From positions 310,001-374,000 of the forward strand of contig NZ_CAMPPE010000001.1 of NCBI RefSeq assembly GCF_946893725.1: 64,000 nucleotides of DNA. The letters are read 5' to 3'. The notes beneath the pieces are model-generated. The model saw nothing but the letters and a program-made list of their open reading frames with translations, was not told where the DNA came from and made no database searches. Below are positions 1 to 7,696 of the stretch, piece after piece (within the stretch, counting starts at the first letter, position 1; each line of letters starts with the position of its first letter). The translations under genes were made by a program, and so were the position numbers. This stretch comes from Anaerococcus sp. Marseille-Q5996 (GTDB lineage Bacteria; Bacillota; Clostridia; Tissierellales; Peptoniphilaceae).

Positions 1-221
1 CGGAAGATACGGTGCTTATCTATATTCCTGAGGAAAAAATATTGTTCTTGGGAGATTCAACAAGCGAGGATTTCTACAATGATGGGTATATGGATAAAGA
101 AAAATTAATGTCATTAACAAATTTGATAGAAAGTTTCGACTGTAAGTATTGTATTTTAAGTCATGCAGAGCCTCTAACTAAATCAGATTTATTAGATTAC
201 TTAAAATCCATTCTAAAATAA
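1..221 (+). CDS. MBL-fold metallo-hydrolase, C-terminal part
   Basis: This frame is open from the left edge of the window, so only the last ~73 residues of a larger gene are present. The piece reads as the end of a metallo-beta-lactamase-fold hydrolase. A strand ending in LFLGDS fits the metal-binding Asp-containing region seen late in these proteins, and ILSHAEP fits the final metal-binding His region. Substrate cannot be inferred from this fragment. A GTG at 12 is an internal codon, because the frame continues upstream of it. It ends at TAA 219-221, about 200 bases before a truncated SdpI-like gene. Confidence 0.6.
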   Translation, partial: EDTVLIYIPEEKILFLGDSTSEDFYNDGYMDKEKLMSLTNLIESFDCKYCILSHAEPLTKSDLLDYLKSILK

Positions 222-426
222 TAATCCATGAGGTGTATTGATATGTTCCCATCTACCGATAGCCCCAAAAACGCAGTGGATATGTTCCCGAGAACGGACA
301 CACTCAAATGACATTCATTCTATCCTCTCAAGCCATGTTGAGAGCGTGGTATTGATGTCAAAAATAAGATTATAGGTTATAATATTGTTGAAAGTAGTAG
401 CTTTTAGGATTTTTAGAGGGTTTTGT
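222..426. other. Intergenic segment with a short hairpin; possible old IS debris
   Basis: No gene is visible. The segment has an uneven base composition. It contains two similar strings ending in GATATGTTCCC (about 240-250 and 280-290) and a hairpin whose arms are CTCTCAA and TTGAGAG (about 326-346). The repeated strings look like debris of a second, older mobile element, but I cannot name a family. Confidence 0.3.
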
Positions 427-585
427 ATGAATTTTGAAAAAATTGTAATTAGTTTATTACCTATAGCAGGATGGCTTTTGTCTTTCTTTTATAAGTATAA
501 AGCAAATGGAAATATAAGTAAGTATAGTGGATTTAGAACAGCATTAAGTATGAAATCAAAAGAAAATTTCTTCAAAGATACCTAG
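427..585 (+). pseudogene. SdpI-like membrane protein, truncated by an IS256-type element
   Basis: The likely start is ATG 427, with AGAGGG just upstream. The product begins with a hydrophobic segment (residues ~5-21), followed by a stretch ending GFRTALSMKSKENF. That stretch matches the GYRT-x-x-SMK-x-x-E-x-W signature of the SdpI/YhfL family, whose best-known member gives immunity to the SdpC toxin and senses it at the membrane. Normal family members continue with at least one more helix pair. Here the homology stops where transposase sequence begins on the other strand (around 568-575), and the frame ends a few codons later. The gene is broken by insertion plus deletion. Confidence 0.5.
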
Positions 586-1478
586 ATTTGTTAGGGCCAA
601 GTCTTCTGTTGGTGCTTTGTATATTGCTTTTAAGTCTTTCATTAATTCTTTTATGTCTTTGTATGATACATATTTTGTTGAGTTTCTTAATTGATGGATT
701 ATGCACTTTTGTATTTCTGCTTTTGGATATACTGCTTCTATAGCTTGTGTGAATCCAGGTAGGTTATCTGTTGATATTATTAGTATATCATCAAGGCCTC
801 TTTCTTTTAGCTGGTTTAATACTAGGAGCCAATATTTGCTTGATTCATTCTCTCCTACCCACATTCCTAGAATTTCTTTAAAACCTTCAAGATTGTACCC
901 TAATGCAATGTATACTGCTTTTTTGACTACTATGTTGTTTTCTCTTACATGGTAATCTATAGCGTCTAAAAATACCATAGGATAGACTTTTTCTAAGGGT
1001 CTATTTTGTCATTCTTCTATGGTTGGTAGTATTTTATTAGTTATTTTGCTTACCATTGTTTCAGATATTCCAAATCCATAAATATCTTTGATGTGACTTG
1101 ATATATCTCTTGTGGTCATGCCTTTTGCGTACATTGATATTATCTGATTTTCTATGTTAGATATGTCTTTTTCGTACTTTTTTAATGCTTGTGGTTCAAA
1201 GGATCCTTCTCTATCTCTCGGAATATTTAAATCTATATTTCCATAGGATGATTTTACAGTTTTTTTACTTGAGCCGTTTCTTGTATTAAGTGATAATGGC
1301 TTTTCACCATATTCATAGTCTAAATGCTCATCTAATTCTGCTTTAAAAGTTCTTCCATTGTATCGCCTAGAAGTTCTTTTAATACTTCTTGAATGTCTCG
1401 TGCATTTTGAGGATTATATTCTTCGATTAACATTTTAGCTATTTTGCTTCCTCTTGATTCGGGTCTTTTTCTTGGCAT
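574..1478 (-). pseudogene. IS256-family (mutator-type) transposase, multiply broken
   Basis: Reading the minus strand from ATG 1478 gives MPRKRPESRGSKIAKMLIEE and onward, a typical IS256/Mutator transposase N-terminus. There are three lesions. One base is missing in an A-run near 1341-1344, shifting frame after codon 45. TGA at 1009-1011 stands where the family has a Trp codon (before QNRPLE). The C-terminal third, including the last catalytic Glu region, is deleted after TEDLALTNLGIFEE. The middle part keeps VFLDAIDYHVREN and IISTDNLPGF, containing the first two Asp residues of the DDE triad. Nonfunctional. Confidence 0.85.
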
Positions 1479-1485
1479 AAAAATT

Positions 1486-1522
1486 CCTCCTGATTAGTTT
1501 TTTCTTTACCCTAATCAGGAGG
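1486..1522 (-). promoter_or_regulatory. Hairpin hiding the transposase ribosome-binding site
   Basis: A perfect 12-bp inverted repeat (CCTCCTGATTAG at 1486-1497 and CTAATCAGGAGG at 1511-1522, 13-nt loop) contains the AGGAGG ribosome site of the transposase in one arm. Transcripts entering from outside the element would fold and mask the site, while transcripts starting inside the loop region would not. Such protection from impinging transcription is known for several IS families. Confidence 0.6.
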
Positions 1523-1618
1523 TTCTATACACAAAATTTTACACATTCTCGGGCCTACTCCTTTCTATTTATATTTTAATTGATTACATGCCAAAGTTTA
1601 CATTACTAATTAATTTTG

Positions 1619-2491
1619 CTATTGACCACTATAATCAATTATAAAAGCTTTTCTAGATATTAGCATATTTTTATATTTGAGATATTTTAAAGTATCGTTG
1701 TAAAACTCTAATTTCTCGTTATAATCATTATCGTTATCAAAATCTTCTTTTTTCGGCTCGGTTGGATAAGAGTCTACAAAATCTTCATCTACATCGTAGT
1801 AATTACGATATCCTTCTGTGAACGCCAGTGCTTCAGCTAATAGCTTATAATTTATTTTAATCTTAAATTTATCCTCTAATATATATTCAAATATTAATCT
1901 GGCATTAAAGTCCAAGTCTGAATAGTATTTTTTGACCCCAAATTTTTCATTATATGCTAATGGCTTATACGACTCTTCTTTTGCCGTTTGTATATAATCA
2001 TATACTATATCATTATTGTTTTTGAAATGTTTTTTGCTAGGTGGGGTGTCGTATGGTAAGAAATAATTAAACACTTCGACAAACTCATCATAATATTTGT
2101 CAACTTGTCTTTGACTAGCCTTACTTATCAGATCCGCATAGCTCTTAAATTTTAAATCTTCCATCTGGTTAGGTTTATCTAAATCTTCTAACTGATAGAA
2201 TTTATCTTCAATTTTAGGCTTGATTCTGTTTTTTATATCTTTTTTTTCGCTTTCAGTAAAGTAATCGCAATCTGAGTCCAAGTACTTATCAGCTAAATCT
2301 ACATAAATAAATTTATCTTTCTTATGTTGATGTAGCGTATCCCATTCATCTGGCCCTATATTATAAACTCTCTTTAACATGTCTTTTGTATTCTTTACTA
2401 TATTATTATGTTCCTTACCATATTTACTATAATGGTTGAATACTTTATCAATATCTTTATTAAATTGATTATTAGGTGTATGTCTTGTCAT
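1619..2491 (-). CDS. Hypothetical 290-aa charged protein
   Basis: I do not recognise this protein. It starts at ATG 2491 with a good ribosome site (AAAGGAGA, 8 nt upstream). The sequence is rich in Asp, Lys, Tyr and Asn, is predicted mostly helical, and has no signal peptide or membrane segment, so it is probably cytosolic. No catalytic motif stands out. It stands alone on the minus strand between the IS256 remnant and the mobilizable element, and is transcribed divergently from the latter. It may be cargo of that element or a remnant of an older island. Confidence 0.6.
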   Translation of the reverse strand: MTRHTPNNQFNKDIDKVFNHYSKYGKEHNNIVKNTKDMLKRVYNIGPDEWDTLHQHKKDKFIYVDLADKYLDSDCDYFTESEKKDIKNRIKPKIEDKFYQLEDLDKPNQMEDLKFKSYADLISKASQRQVDKYYDEFVEVFNYFLPYDTPPSKKHFKNNNDIVYDYIQTAKEESYKPLAYNEKFGVKKYYSDLDFNARLIFEYILEDKFKIKINYKLLAEALAFTEGYRNYYDVDEDFVDSYPTEPKKEDFDNDNDYNEKLEFYNDTLKYLKYKNMLISRKAFIIDYSGQ

Positions 2492-2774
2492 ATTATTATC
2501 TCCTTTTAATTAAAAGTTTTTATATATTTATTTACAATTTACCTCATTTGTCGAAAAAATCAATAATATGTCGATAATAAATGGCTAATTTGTAAGATTT
2601 TAAATAAAATTCTGTACTTTTTATGTCGATAATATCATGGTATTATATTGGTGAGTACAAGATAGCTATCAATAAGTATTCGAATAGCCAAGATTAAAGG
2701 GCTACAAAATTAAGACGAATGTTTCAAATTAATTAATAGTCTTAGGCTATTAATTGTGATGAAAGGATGATAAG
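2492..2774. promoter_or_regulatory. Divergent control region with repeated TATGTCGATAAT boxes
   Basis: This AT-rich gap separates the minus-strand 290-aa gene from the mobilizable-element operon. The string TATGTCGATAAT occurs at 2567-2578 and 2622-2633 (55 bp apart), and a partial copy (TTTGTCGA) lies near 2548. The spacing of about five helical turns fits operator sites for a dimeric regulator. No regulator gene is recognisable inside the element. An AGGATG-type ribosome site precedes the ATG at 2775. Confidence 0.4.
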
Positions 2775-3143
2775 ATGAAAAATCTTAGTAAATTATTGCT
2801 CTTCGATAGCAAAACTTTTTTTGATAGGAAAGAGATAAGAGTTGTTGGTGATGAACCTTGGTATAAATATAGTGCTGATAGTAGTACCAAAACAGTAAAA
2901 GGTACTAAATATAAGTGCATAATAGTTCAAGACAAAACGAAATACTCTGATGATACTGTAGGTGGCAACGATGGGGAAGCTTTAGTAATTAAAGTAGAAG
3001 ATAGTGTGAAACCATATAAAAAGTTTGCAGTTATTAATGCAATTGAACCAGAATGTAAAATATATGGCGAATATAGGAATCAACTATCAGTAGTTGCTAA
3101 AGACGTTGAGTTTGAGGTCAGAAATGAAAACAAAAAGATATAA
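2775..3143 (+). CDS. DUF961/YdcP-like element protein
   Basis: This 122-aa soluble protein is the first gene of the mobilizable element. In Tn916-type elements and ICEBs1-like elements, small proteins of similar size and composition (YdcP/Orf22-23, DUF961) sit directly before the FtsK-type coupling protein. The position and the beta-rich pattern ending in VVAKDVEFEV support that family, but no diagnostic motif is certain. The ribosome site is GAAAGGATG, upstream of ATG 2775. Its last 20 bases overlap the start of the next gene, implying translational coupling. Confidence 0.5.
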   Translation: MKNLSKLLLFDSKTFFDRKEIRVVGDEPWYKYSADSSTKTVKGTKYKCIIVQDKTKYSDDTVGGNDGEALVIKVEDSVKPYKKFAVINAIEPECKIYGEYRNQLSVVAKDVEFEVRNENKKI

Positions 3144-4455
3144 AAGGGGTGCTTACGCACTCTTTTTATTCATCATTAACATCATACTCATGATATTTTT
3201 CTCAGTAGTATATCCAAAGCTAAGATTAGAATTTGTTAGATTTGGATTAAAGCTTCCATATATAAATTATCATATCTTTTCGTTAGTGATTGTATTAATT
3301 GTTGGTGCACTGTTTGTGTCCTGGTCAATTCGAAATTATTTGAGTAAGGGTTATGAATATGCATTTAATCATTACAGGTTAGATAAGAATGTAAGAAAGC
3401 AATTAATTGATAGTGGTTATTATATTGAAAATAAAAGTTTCAACTACTTAGCTATTCCCAATGTAGTAATAGAATTAGATGATGATATGATAAAAGGACA
3501 AATAAAGATTGAAAACTCAATTAAATTTGATAAAAAGTTAGAAGATTTAAGGCTTAATGCTTCAATACCTAACTATATTGTGACACAACAATTTCTTGAT
3601 AAGAATGGTAAATATTATATTTACTCAATTGTATCAAATGAAATTTTCAATCAAAGACTATTTGATGAGGAGTATAAATATGTTGCATGGGCTAACAGTA
3701 TAAATGATGATTATTCATTAAAACTAACTGATTATGAGACAATACCGATTCATCATATGGGTATAGAAGCACAGACAGGTGGGGGAAAGAGTTTTTTGCT
3801 CCAAACCTTAATTATACAAATAGTAAATAAGACAGTGAAACATGAGCTTTATATTATAGACCCTAAGCGATCTGACTTATATAATTTCTCAATACGTGGT
3901 TTAAATATAGAAAATGTGGCAGATAAAGAAACTTCTATTGAGTTATTAGAAAAGTTCTATAATAAAATGAAAATAAGGCAAGATGAAATGCAACAAAGTT
4001 TTAAACTTCACAGGAATATAGATTATACAGATTTAAATTTGCCAGCTCATATATTGATAATTGATGAATTTGCTGCATTGAAAGCATCATGGAACACTCT
4101 AGATAAAAAATCAAGAGACCATATAAATGATATGCTCGAAAACATAGTGTTTATGGGCAGACAATTAGGGTTCTTTATGTTTGTGGTAATGCAAAGATTT
4201 TCAGCTGATAGCTTGCCCAAAAGTATAACTGAACAATTAGTAGTAAGAATAGTGTTAGGCGATTCAGATGATCTTACTTATCGAACATTGTTTAGCCAGT
4301 CGGTGAATATAGGAAAAATAAATTTAAAACCAGGTATGGGCTACTTATCTTGTCCAGGTGTGGCTAGTATTGATAACCCTGCTTTAATGGTGCTACCGTT
4401 TTGTGGGTTTTTAAAGACAGGGCCCCCTCAGGGCGAAGCCACTGAGGGGGCATGA
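3124..4455 (+). CDS. FtsK/SpoIIIE-domain coupling protein (type IV coupling ATPase)
   Basis: This protein should bring the relaxase-DNA complex to a helper mating channel, using ATP at the membrane. Two N-terminal hydrophobic segments (about residues 11-31 and 43-64) are followed by an FtsK-like motor: Walker A AQTGGGKS and Walker B HILIIDEFAAL. I chose ATG 3124, preceded by GAGG; an earlier TTG at 3094 adds ten unlikely residues inside the preceding gene. The end is odd: the last ~11 codons (GPPQGEATEGA) are encoded by the GC-rich arms of the adjacent inverted repeat, so the stop falls inside the oriT candidate. Confidence 0.85.
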   Translation: MKTKRYKRGAYALFLFIINIILMIFFSVVYPKLRLEFVRFGLKLPYINYHIFSLVIVLIVGALFVSWSIRNYLSKGYEYAFNHYRLDKNVRKQLIDSGYYIENKSFNYLAIPNVVIELDDDMIKGQIKIENSIKFDKKLEDLRLNASIPNYIVTQQFLDKNGKYYIYSIVSNEIFNQRLFDEEYKYVAWANSINDDYSLKLTDYETIPIHHMGIEAQTGGGKSFLLQTLIIQIVNKTVKHELYIIDPKRSDLYNFSIRGLNIENVADKETSIELLEKFYNKMKIRQDEMQQSFKLHRNIDYTDLNLPAHILIIDEFAALKASWNTLDKKSRDHINDMLENIVFMGRQLGFFMFVVMQRFSADSLPKSITEQLVVRIVLGDSDDLTYRTLFSQSVNIGKINLKPGMGYLSCPGVASIDNPALMVLPFCGFLKTGPPQGEATEGA

Positions 4456-4490
4456 TATGGGGTTAGGTAATAACCCCATATCCACCCGTT
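4423..4490 (+). other. Candidate origin of transfer (oriT)
   Basis: Two perfect inverted repeats lie between the coupling protein and the relaxase. The first has arms CCCCCTCAG (4423-4431) and CTGAGGGGG (4442-4450). The second has 12-bp arms at 4454-4465 and 4471-4482 around the loop GGTAA. Tn916 and ICEBs1 have their oriT in or next to the same gene pair, and a C-run/G-run hairpin near nic is a feature of the ICEBs1 site. The nick position cannot be assigned from this sequence. Confidence 0.6.
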
Positions 4491-4538
4491 GGATAACAAT
4501 CTACAAATGTGTATTTAGTCAAGAAAGGAGCATAAATT

Positions 4539-5723
4539 ATGCTGATAGTAGATGTAGATCAATTTACAATGGTTATAAAACCATCTTACCCATTTGAATA
4601 TGATGATTGGAGATATGGCGTGGCCATTGATTTGATAGATGAATTTATAGATAAGTCAAAAATATGCTATGTACTAGGGAATATAGTTGAGGCTGATAAG
4701 AACTTACCATCTGGTTATACTGAAGGCTATACGATTGAAAATTCATTATATTACTTCTCAATAGCCTTTAACGAAGCTATGCCTAATATGGGTGTAATAG
4801 TAAAGTTTAGCGGTCATGCTTGGTCAGTATATATGGAAAACTACGAAAAAATATATGGTGAGAGAATGAACTTGTGGAGATTTTTCTCATTAATTAATTC
4901 AGACCTATACGAGTATAGGTTAAGCAGAATAGATCCGTTTGTGGATTTCATTAATGAAGGCATTAATGTGGCTAAGATAAAGAAGTCAATTGAGGCTGGG
5001 AGGAGTGAAATAAGGTATGGGAAATCAAGACAAAAGTTTATACGAGAAGATAGTTAAAGATAACTGGCACAAGTCTTATAGGAAGAACACATCTGCAATA
5101 AGAGATGTATCAAAAAACTTTAACTGTGAAACACTGTACGTAGGTTCAAAAAAGAAAAATGCTAATGCATTACTACGAATATATGACAAGAAAAAAGAGC
5201 AGCTATCATGAAGTATTTAAGACATATAGCTGAGAAAGTAGATGATTGGGTTAGACTGGAAGCTCAGTATTCAAATAAGTATGCCCATCAATTAACGGAA
5301 ATGCTCAAAGTATGTGAGTCAGATCAAGAGTTTAAAGAAATTATATTGTGTTCAATATTAGACAGATATATGTTTTTCTATACAAAGAGCAATAAACCTA
5401 CTGAGATGACAAAACTCATGCTAGACGAGTTAGATGAATTAAACTTTACAATGAACTTACCTTCACCTAGAGATAACGAACTTGACAGGTCTATTAATTA
5501 TTTAACAACTAATAGTGGGCTATTCTCGGTTTTTTATAAAATTAAATTTATATATGGTGAGGAAGGTCTAGAGGATTTTATTATGTATTTGTACGAAGAA
5601 TTTAAACATAACTATATACCAAATGATGATGTAACAAACTGGCTTATTAAACACAAATCAAATTATATAAATCAAAGTAAGCCATGGATAAGAAAGGACA
5701 AAACAGATGACAGTGATGGTTGA
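4539..5723 (+). pseudogene. MobT/Rep_trans-family relaxase, two frameshifts
   Basis: Three consecutive frames together spell one replication-initiator-like relaxase. The first (4539-5057) has DQFTMVI and RIDPFVDFINEG, typical of the Orf20/NicK/MobT N-terminal half. The second (about 5017-5211) has ETLYVGSKKKNANALLRIYD. The third (5208-5723) has DDWVRLEAQYSNKYAHQLTE. The reading frame shifts near 5010-5040 and shifts back near 5205. The enzyme would nick oriT through a tyrosine and prime transfer. As written it is broken, unless both shifts are sequencing errors. A strong ribosome site (AAAGGAG) precedes ATG 4539. Confidence 0.8.
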
Positions 5724-5919
5724 TAAAGATAAATTAATGGACTTAGGGTTCAAAGAAAACCAAGCAAGAACTATTATAAGATGTGCAAAATTTAATCTTG
5801 TAACACAAGGATATCAGCTATATAATAATAAAAGACTGGGGTGCGTCCCTAGCTATGCCGTTGAAGAAATAATAGGTGTTCCTATAAGCGAAGATATTAA
5901 AGGAGCACAAAATGAGTAA
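5707..5919 (+). CDS. DUF3173 small DNA-binding protein (Xis-like)
   Basis: A 70-aa basic protein whose pattern (MDLGFKENQARTIIR, then GYQLYNNKRLGCVPSYAVEEI) matches the DUF3173 family. Family members sit directly before tyrosine integrases in Firmicute mobilizable elements and are taken to be excisionase or integrase cofactors. It overlaps the end of the relaxase frame by 17 bases and the integrase start by 8, so the three are one transcript. A helix-turn-helix-like fold is likely, but its function is inferred from position. Confidence 0.7.
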   Translation: MTVMVDKDKLMDLGFKENQARTIIRCAKFNLVTQGYQLYNNKRLGCVPSYAVEEIIGVPISEDIKGAQNE

Positions 5920-7117
5920 AAGTAAATATCCATGTGTATATAAAGACAAAAAAGGCAATATATACTATCAAGTAGAACTAGGTGTTAATAAAAATACTGG
6001 TAAGAGAATTCAGAAAATGGGTCGAAAAGATGATCAGGGCAAACCTTTCAAAACTTTTAAACAATGTCATGATTATGTAATATCACTTAAAAATAAGTAT
6101 GCAGAATCTAAGGGAATATTTGCCAATGGAATTGAACTAAATTATTTTATAAATAAGTACTATGTGCCTCACTATAAATCGAAAGTTCAGGAATCGACTT
6201 ATAAAACTCGAATTCACCAAATAAAGATAATAAAAGAGTACTTTATAGGTACAAAAATTGAAGATATATCGGTTAGAGTTTGTGAAATATTCAAGACAAA
6301 ATTACTAAATAACCCTAAATACTCACAATCATACTCAGCAATGATTTATGGAACATTTAGGCAGATTTTGGATTATGCGGTCACACTAGATTTTGTATAC
6401 GAGAATATAAGCAAGAAAACGAAGCCTATACCTAAAGGAAAAGTAAATGTACCTTATTGGACTTTGGAAGAGTTTGAGAAAGTTATATCTACTTTTTGCA
6501 TAGATGTTTTTTACGAGCATATGTGTTTTGTAATGCTTTGGTTATACTTTAATACAGGTATAAGAGTTGGAGAAGGTCAGGCTTTAACATGGGATAAAAT
6601 TAACTTTAAAGACCAGAACCTAACTATTAACTCGACAATAGACTTAAAAAGTCCAAGTCAATATAAAATAAAGAATAAAACCAAGACTGAATCTGGCAAT
6701 AGAATTATATCATTAGATGATACAACAATCAATATTTTGAAAGAATGGCACGAAACACAAAAAGCTCATGGCGTAGATAACTTTGTGATAAGTTATTGTG
6801 GGAAGCCATTAGGCAGAAATACAATAGCACGAATAATTGATCGTCATTCAAAACTAGCTGAAGTTAAAAAAATACAGGCTAAAGGATTACGACATTCGCA
6901 TGTAAGCTATTTAATCAATCATTTTAATGCAGATATTTTAACAGTAAGTAATAGGTTGGGTCACTCAAGTCCAGAAATAACATTAAAACATTATAGCCAT
7001 CTGTGGCCTAATAGAGACCGAATATTGGCTAATAAAATGACTAATGTAATAAAATTTAAAACATCTGAAAAGTCACTTTATGAATTTAATGGAAACCAAG
7101 CAATAAAAAATAATTAG
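5912..7117 (+). CDS. Tyrosine-type site-specific integrase
   Basis: A 401-aa integrase that would recombine the element into and out of the chromosome. The N-terminus has an arm-binding-like segment (residues 5-45), followed by a SAM-like core-binding domain (about 70-175) and the catalytic domain. Visible catalytic residues are Arg218 in GIRVGEG, Arg327 in KGLRHSH (the first His of HxxR is Lys here, followed by a conserved RHSH), His in LGHSS and the nucleophile Tyr361 in LKHYSH. Length and order are normal, so it looks intact, unlike the relaxase. ATG 5912 follows GGAGCAC. Confidence 0.9.
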   Translation: MSKSKYPCVYKDKKGNIYYQVELGVNKNTGKRIQKMGRKDDQGKPFKTFKQCHDYVISLKNKYAESKGIFANGIELNYFINKYYVPHYKSKVQESTYKTRIHQIKIIKEYFIGTKIEDISVRVCEIFKTKLLNNPKYSQSYSAMIYGTFRQILDYAVTLDFVYENISKKTKPIPKGKVNVPYWTLEEFEKVISTFCIDVFYEHMCFVMLWLYFNTGIRVGEGQALTWDKINFKDQNLTINSTIDLKSPSQYKIKNKTKTESGNRIISLDDTTINILKEWHETQKAHGVDNFVISYCGKPLGRNTIARIIDRHSKLAEVKKIQAKGLRHSHVSYLINHFNADILTVSNRLGHSSPEITLKHYSHLWPNRDRILANKMTNVIKFKTSEKSLYEFNGNQAIKNN

Positions 7118-7124
7118 TATAATC

Positions 7125-7169
7125 CCTATCAAAACCCTATCAAAACAATAAAAAGGGTTTTGAGATAGG
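7125..7169 (+). terminator. Integrase terminator-like hairpin with tandem 11-mer
   Basis: The arms CCTATCAAAACCCT (7125-7138) and AGGGTTTT-GA-GATAGG (7154-7169) pair with a 2-nt bulge. The 5' arm is the start of two tandem copies of CCTATCAAAAC (7125-7135, 7136-7146). It lacks a clear U-run, so it may be an integrase binding or attachment structure rather than a terminator. Confidence 0.4.
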
Positions 7170-7696
7170 CAAATTTCAATAATAGAAGTTGATTGGAACA
7201 ATTGAATGGGAATAAGCAATAGAATTAATTGGTTAAAATAATATATATAACTTAAGTATAAATAGCGTTGCAGTGGTTTTTATAGGTATTTCTAAATACT
7301 CATAGTCAATGTATTTGTTAGCTACTTTGAATATATTTAGATTTAATATTTTTAAAGCTAAAATTAGATTTATTATTTAATTGTTTTTTAATTCAATAAG
7401 TACGATTTAAGAGATGATTTGAATCTTTCATTATATTTTAAAATTAAATGTGTAGATACTTACTTAATTATAAATATGATACGAATATATATTGAAAGAA
7501 GTATAAAAGTGTATTCAAAATTTATTAAATGGTTTATAAATTCCAAATATGCTTAAAGTAATTACATTTACTATAAATTGTCTAATTAAAAAATACAATA
7601 AGCATAATTTAATATATTAATGTATTTAATAAAATACTATTTAAAAAAGTAACTACTGAGCTTAATCAATAATAAATATAAGGATTTAAATAAAGT
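7170..7696 (+). other. Long AT-rich gap upstream of the reverse transcriptase
   Basis: No open frame of useful length is present on either strand. The gap is far AT-richer than the flanking genes. Several defence reverse transcriptases (DRT2, DRT9, retrons) have a template or structural RNA gene directly upstream, so this is where such an RNA would lie. I see no convincing stable hairpin by eye beyond the one ending at 7169, so an RNA here is only a possibility. Confidence 0.25.

Larger units (their letters stand above)
570..1548 (-). mobile_element. Decayed IS256-family insertion sequence
   Basis: The element lies on the minus strand. Its promoter-side end is still visible: an inverted-repeat-like string TACACAAAATTTTACAC at about 1526-1543, just beyond the transposase leader. 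Its other end is missing, because transposase homology runs straight into the broken SdpI-like gene near 570. The transposase has a frameshift, an in-frame stop and a missing C-terminus, so the copy cannot move by itself. Confidence 0.75.
2775..7117 (+). mobile_element. Integrative/mobilizable element of Tn916-like gene order (decayed)
   Basis: The gene order is DUF961-like protein, FtsK/SpoIIIE coupling protein, palindromic oriT candidate, MobT/Rep_trans relaxase, DUF3173 protein and tyrosine integrase. This matches the orf21-oriT-orf20 and xis-int ends of Tn916-type elements without any mating-pair secretion genes, so it would need a helper element. The relaxase carries two frameshifts, so self-processing is probably lost. 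I could not find direct-repeat attachment sites. The outer boundaries are unknown, and the stated range covers only the recognisable core. Confidence 0.75.

Noticed and set aside
951-1481. Treating the transposase as an intact short gene starting at 978
   Set aside because: That ATG is inside the transposase after the in-frame TGA at 1009-1011; upstream sequence continues the IS256 homology in the same and shifted frames.
5208-5723. Third relaxase frame as an independent gene starting with ATGA overlap
   Set aside because: The sequence is the C-terminal half of the MobT family and continues the preceding frames without a gap in homology; no separate ribosome site.
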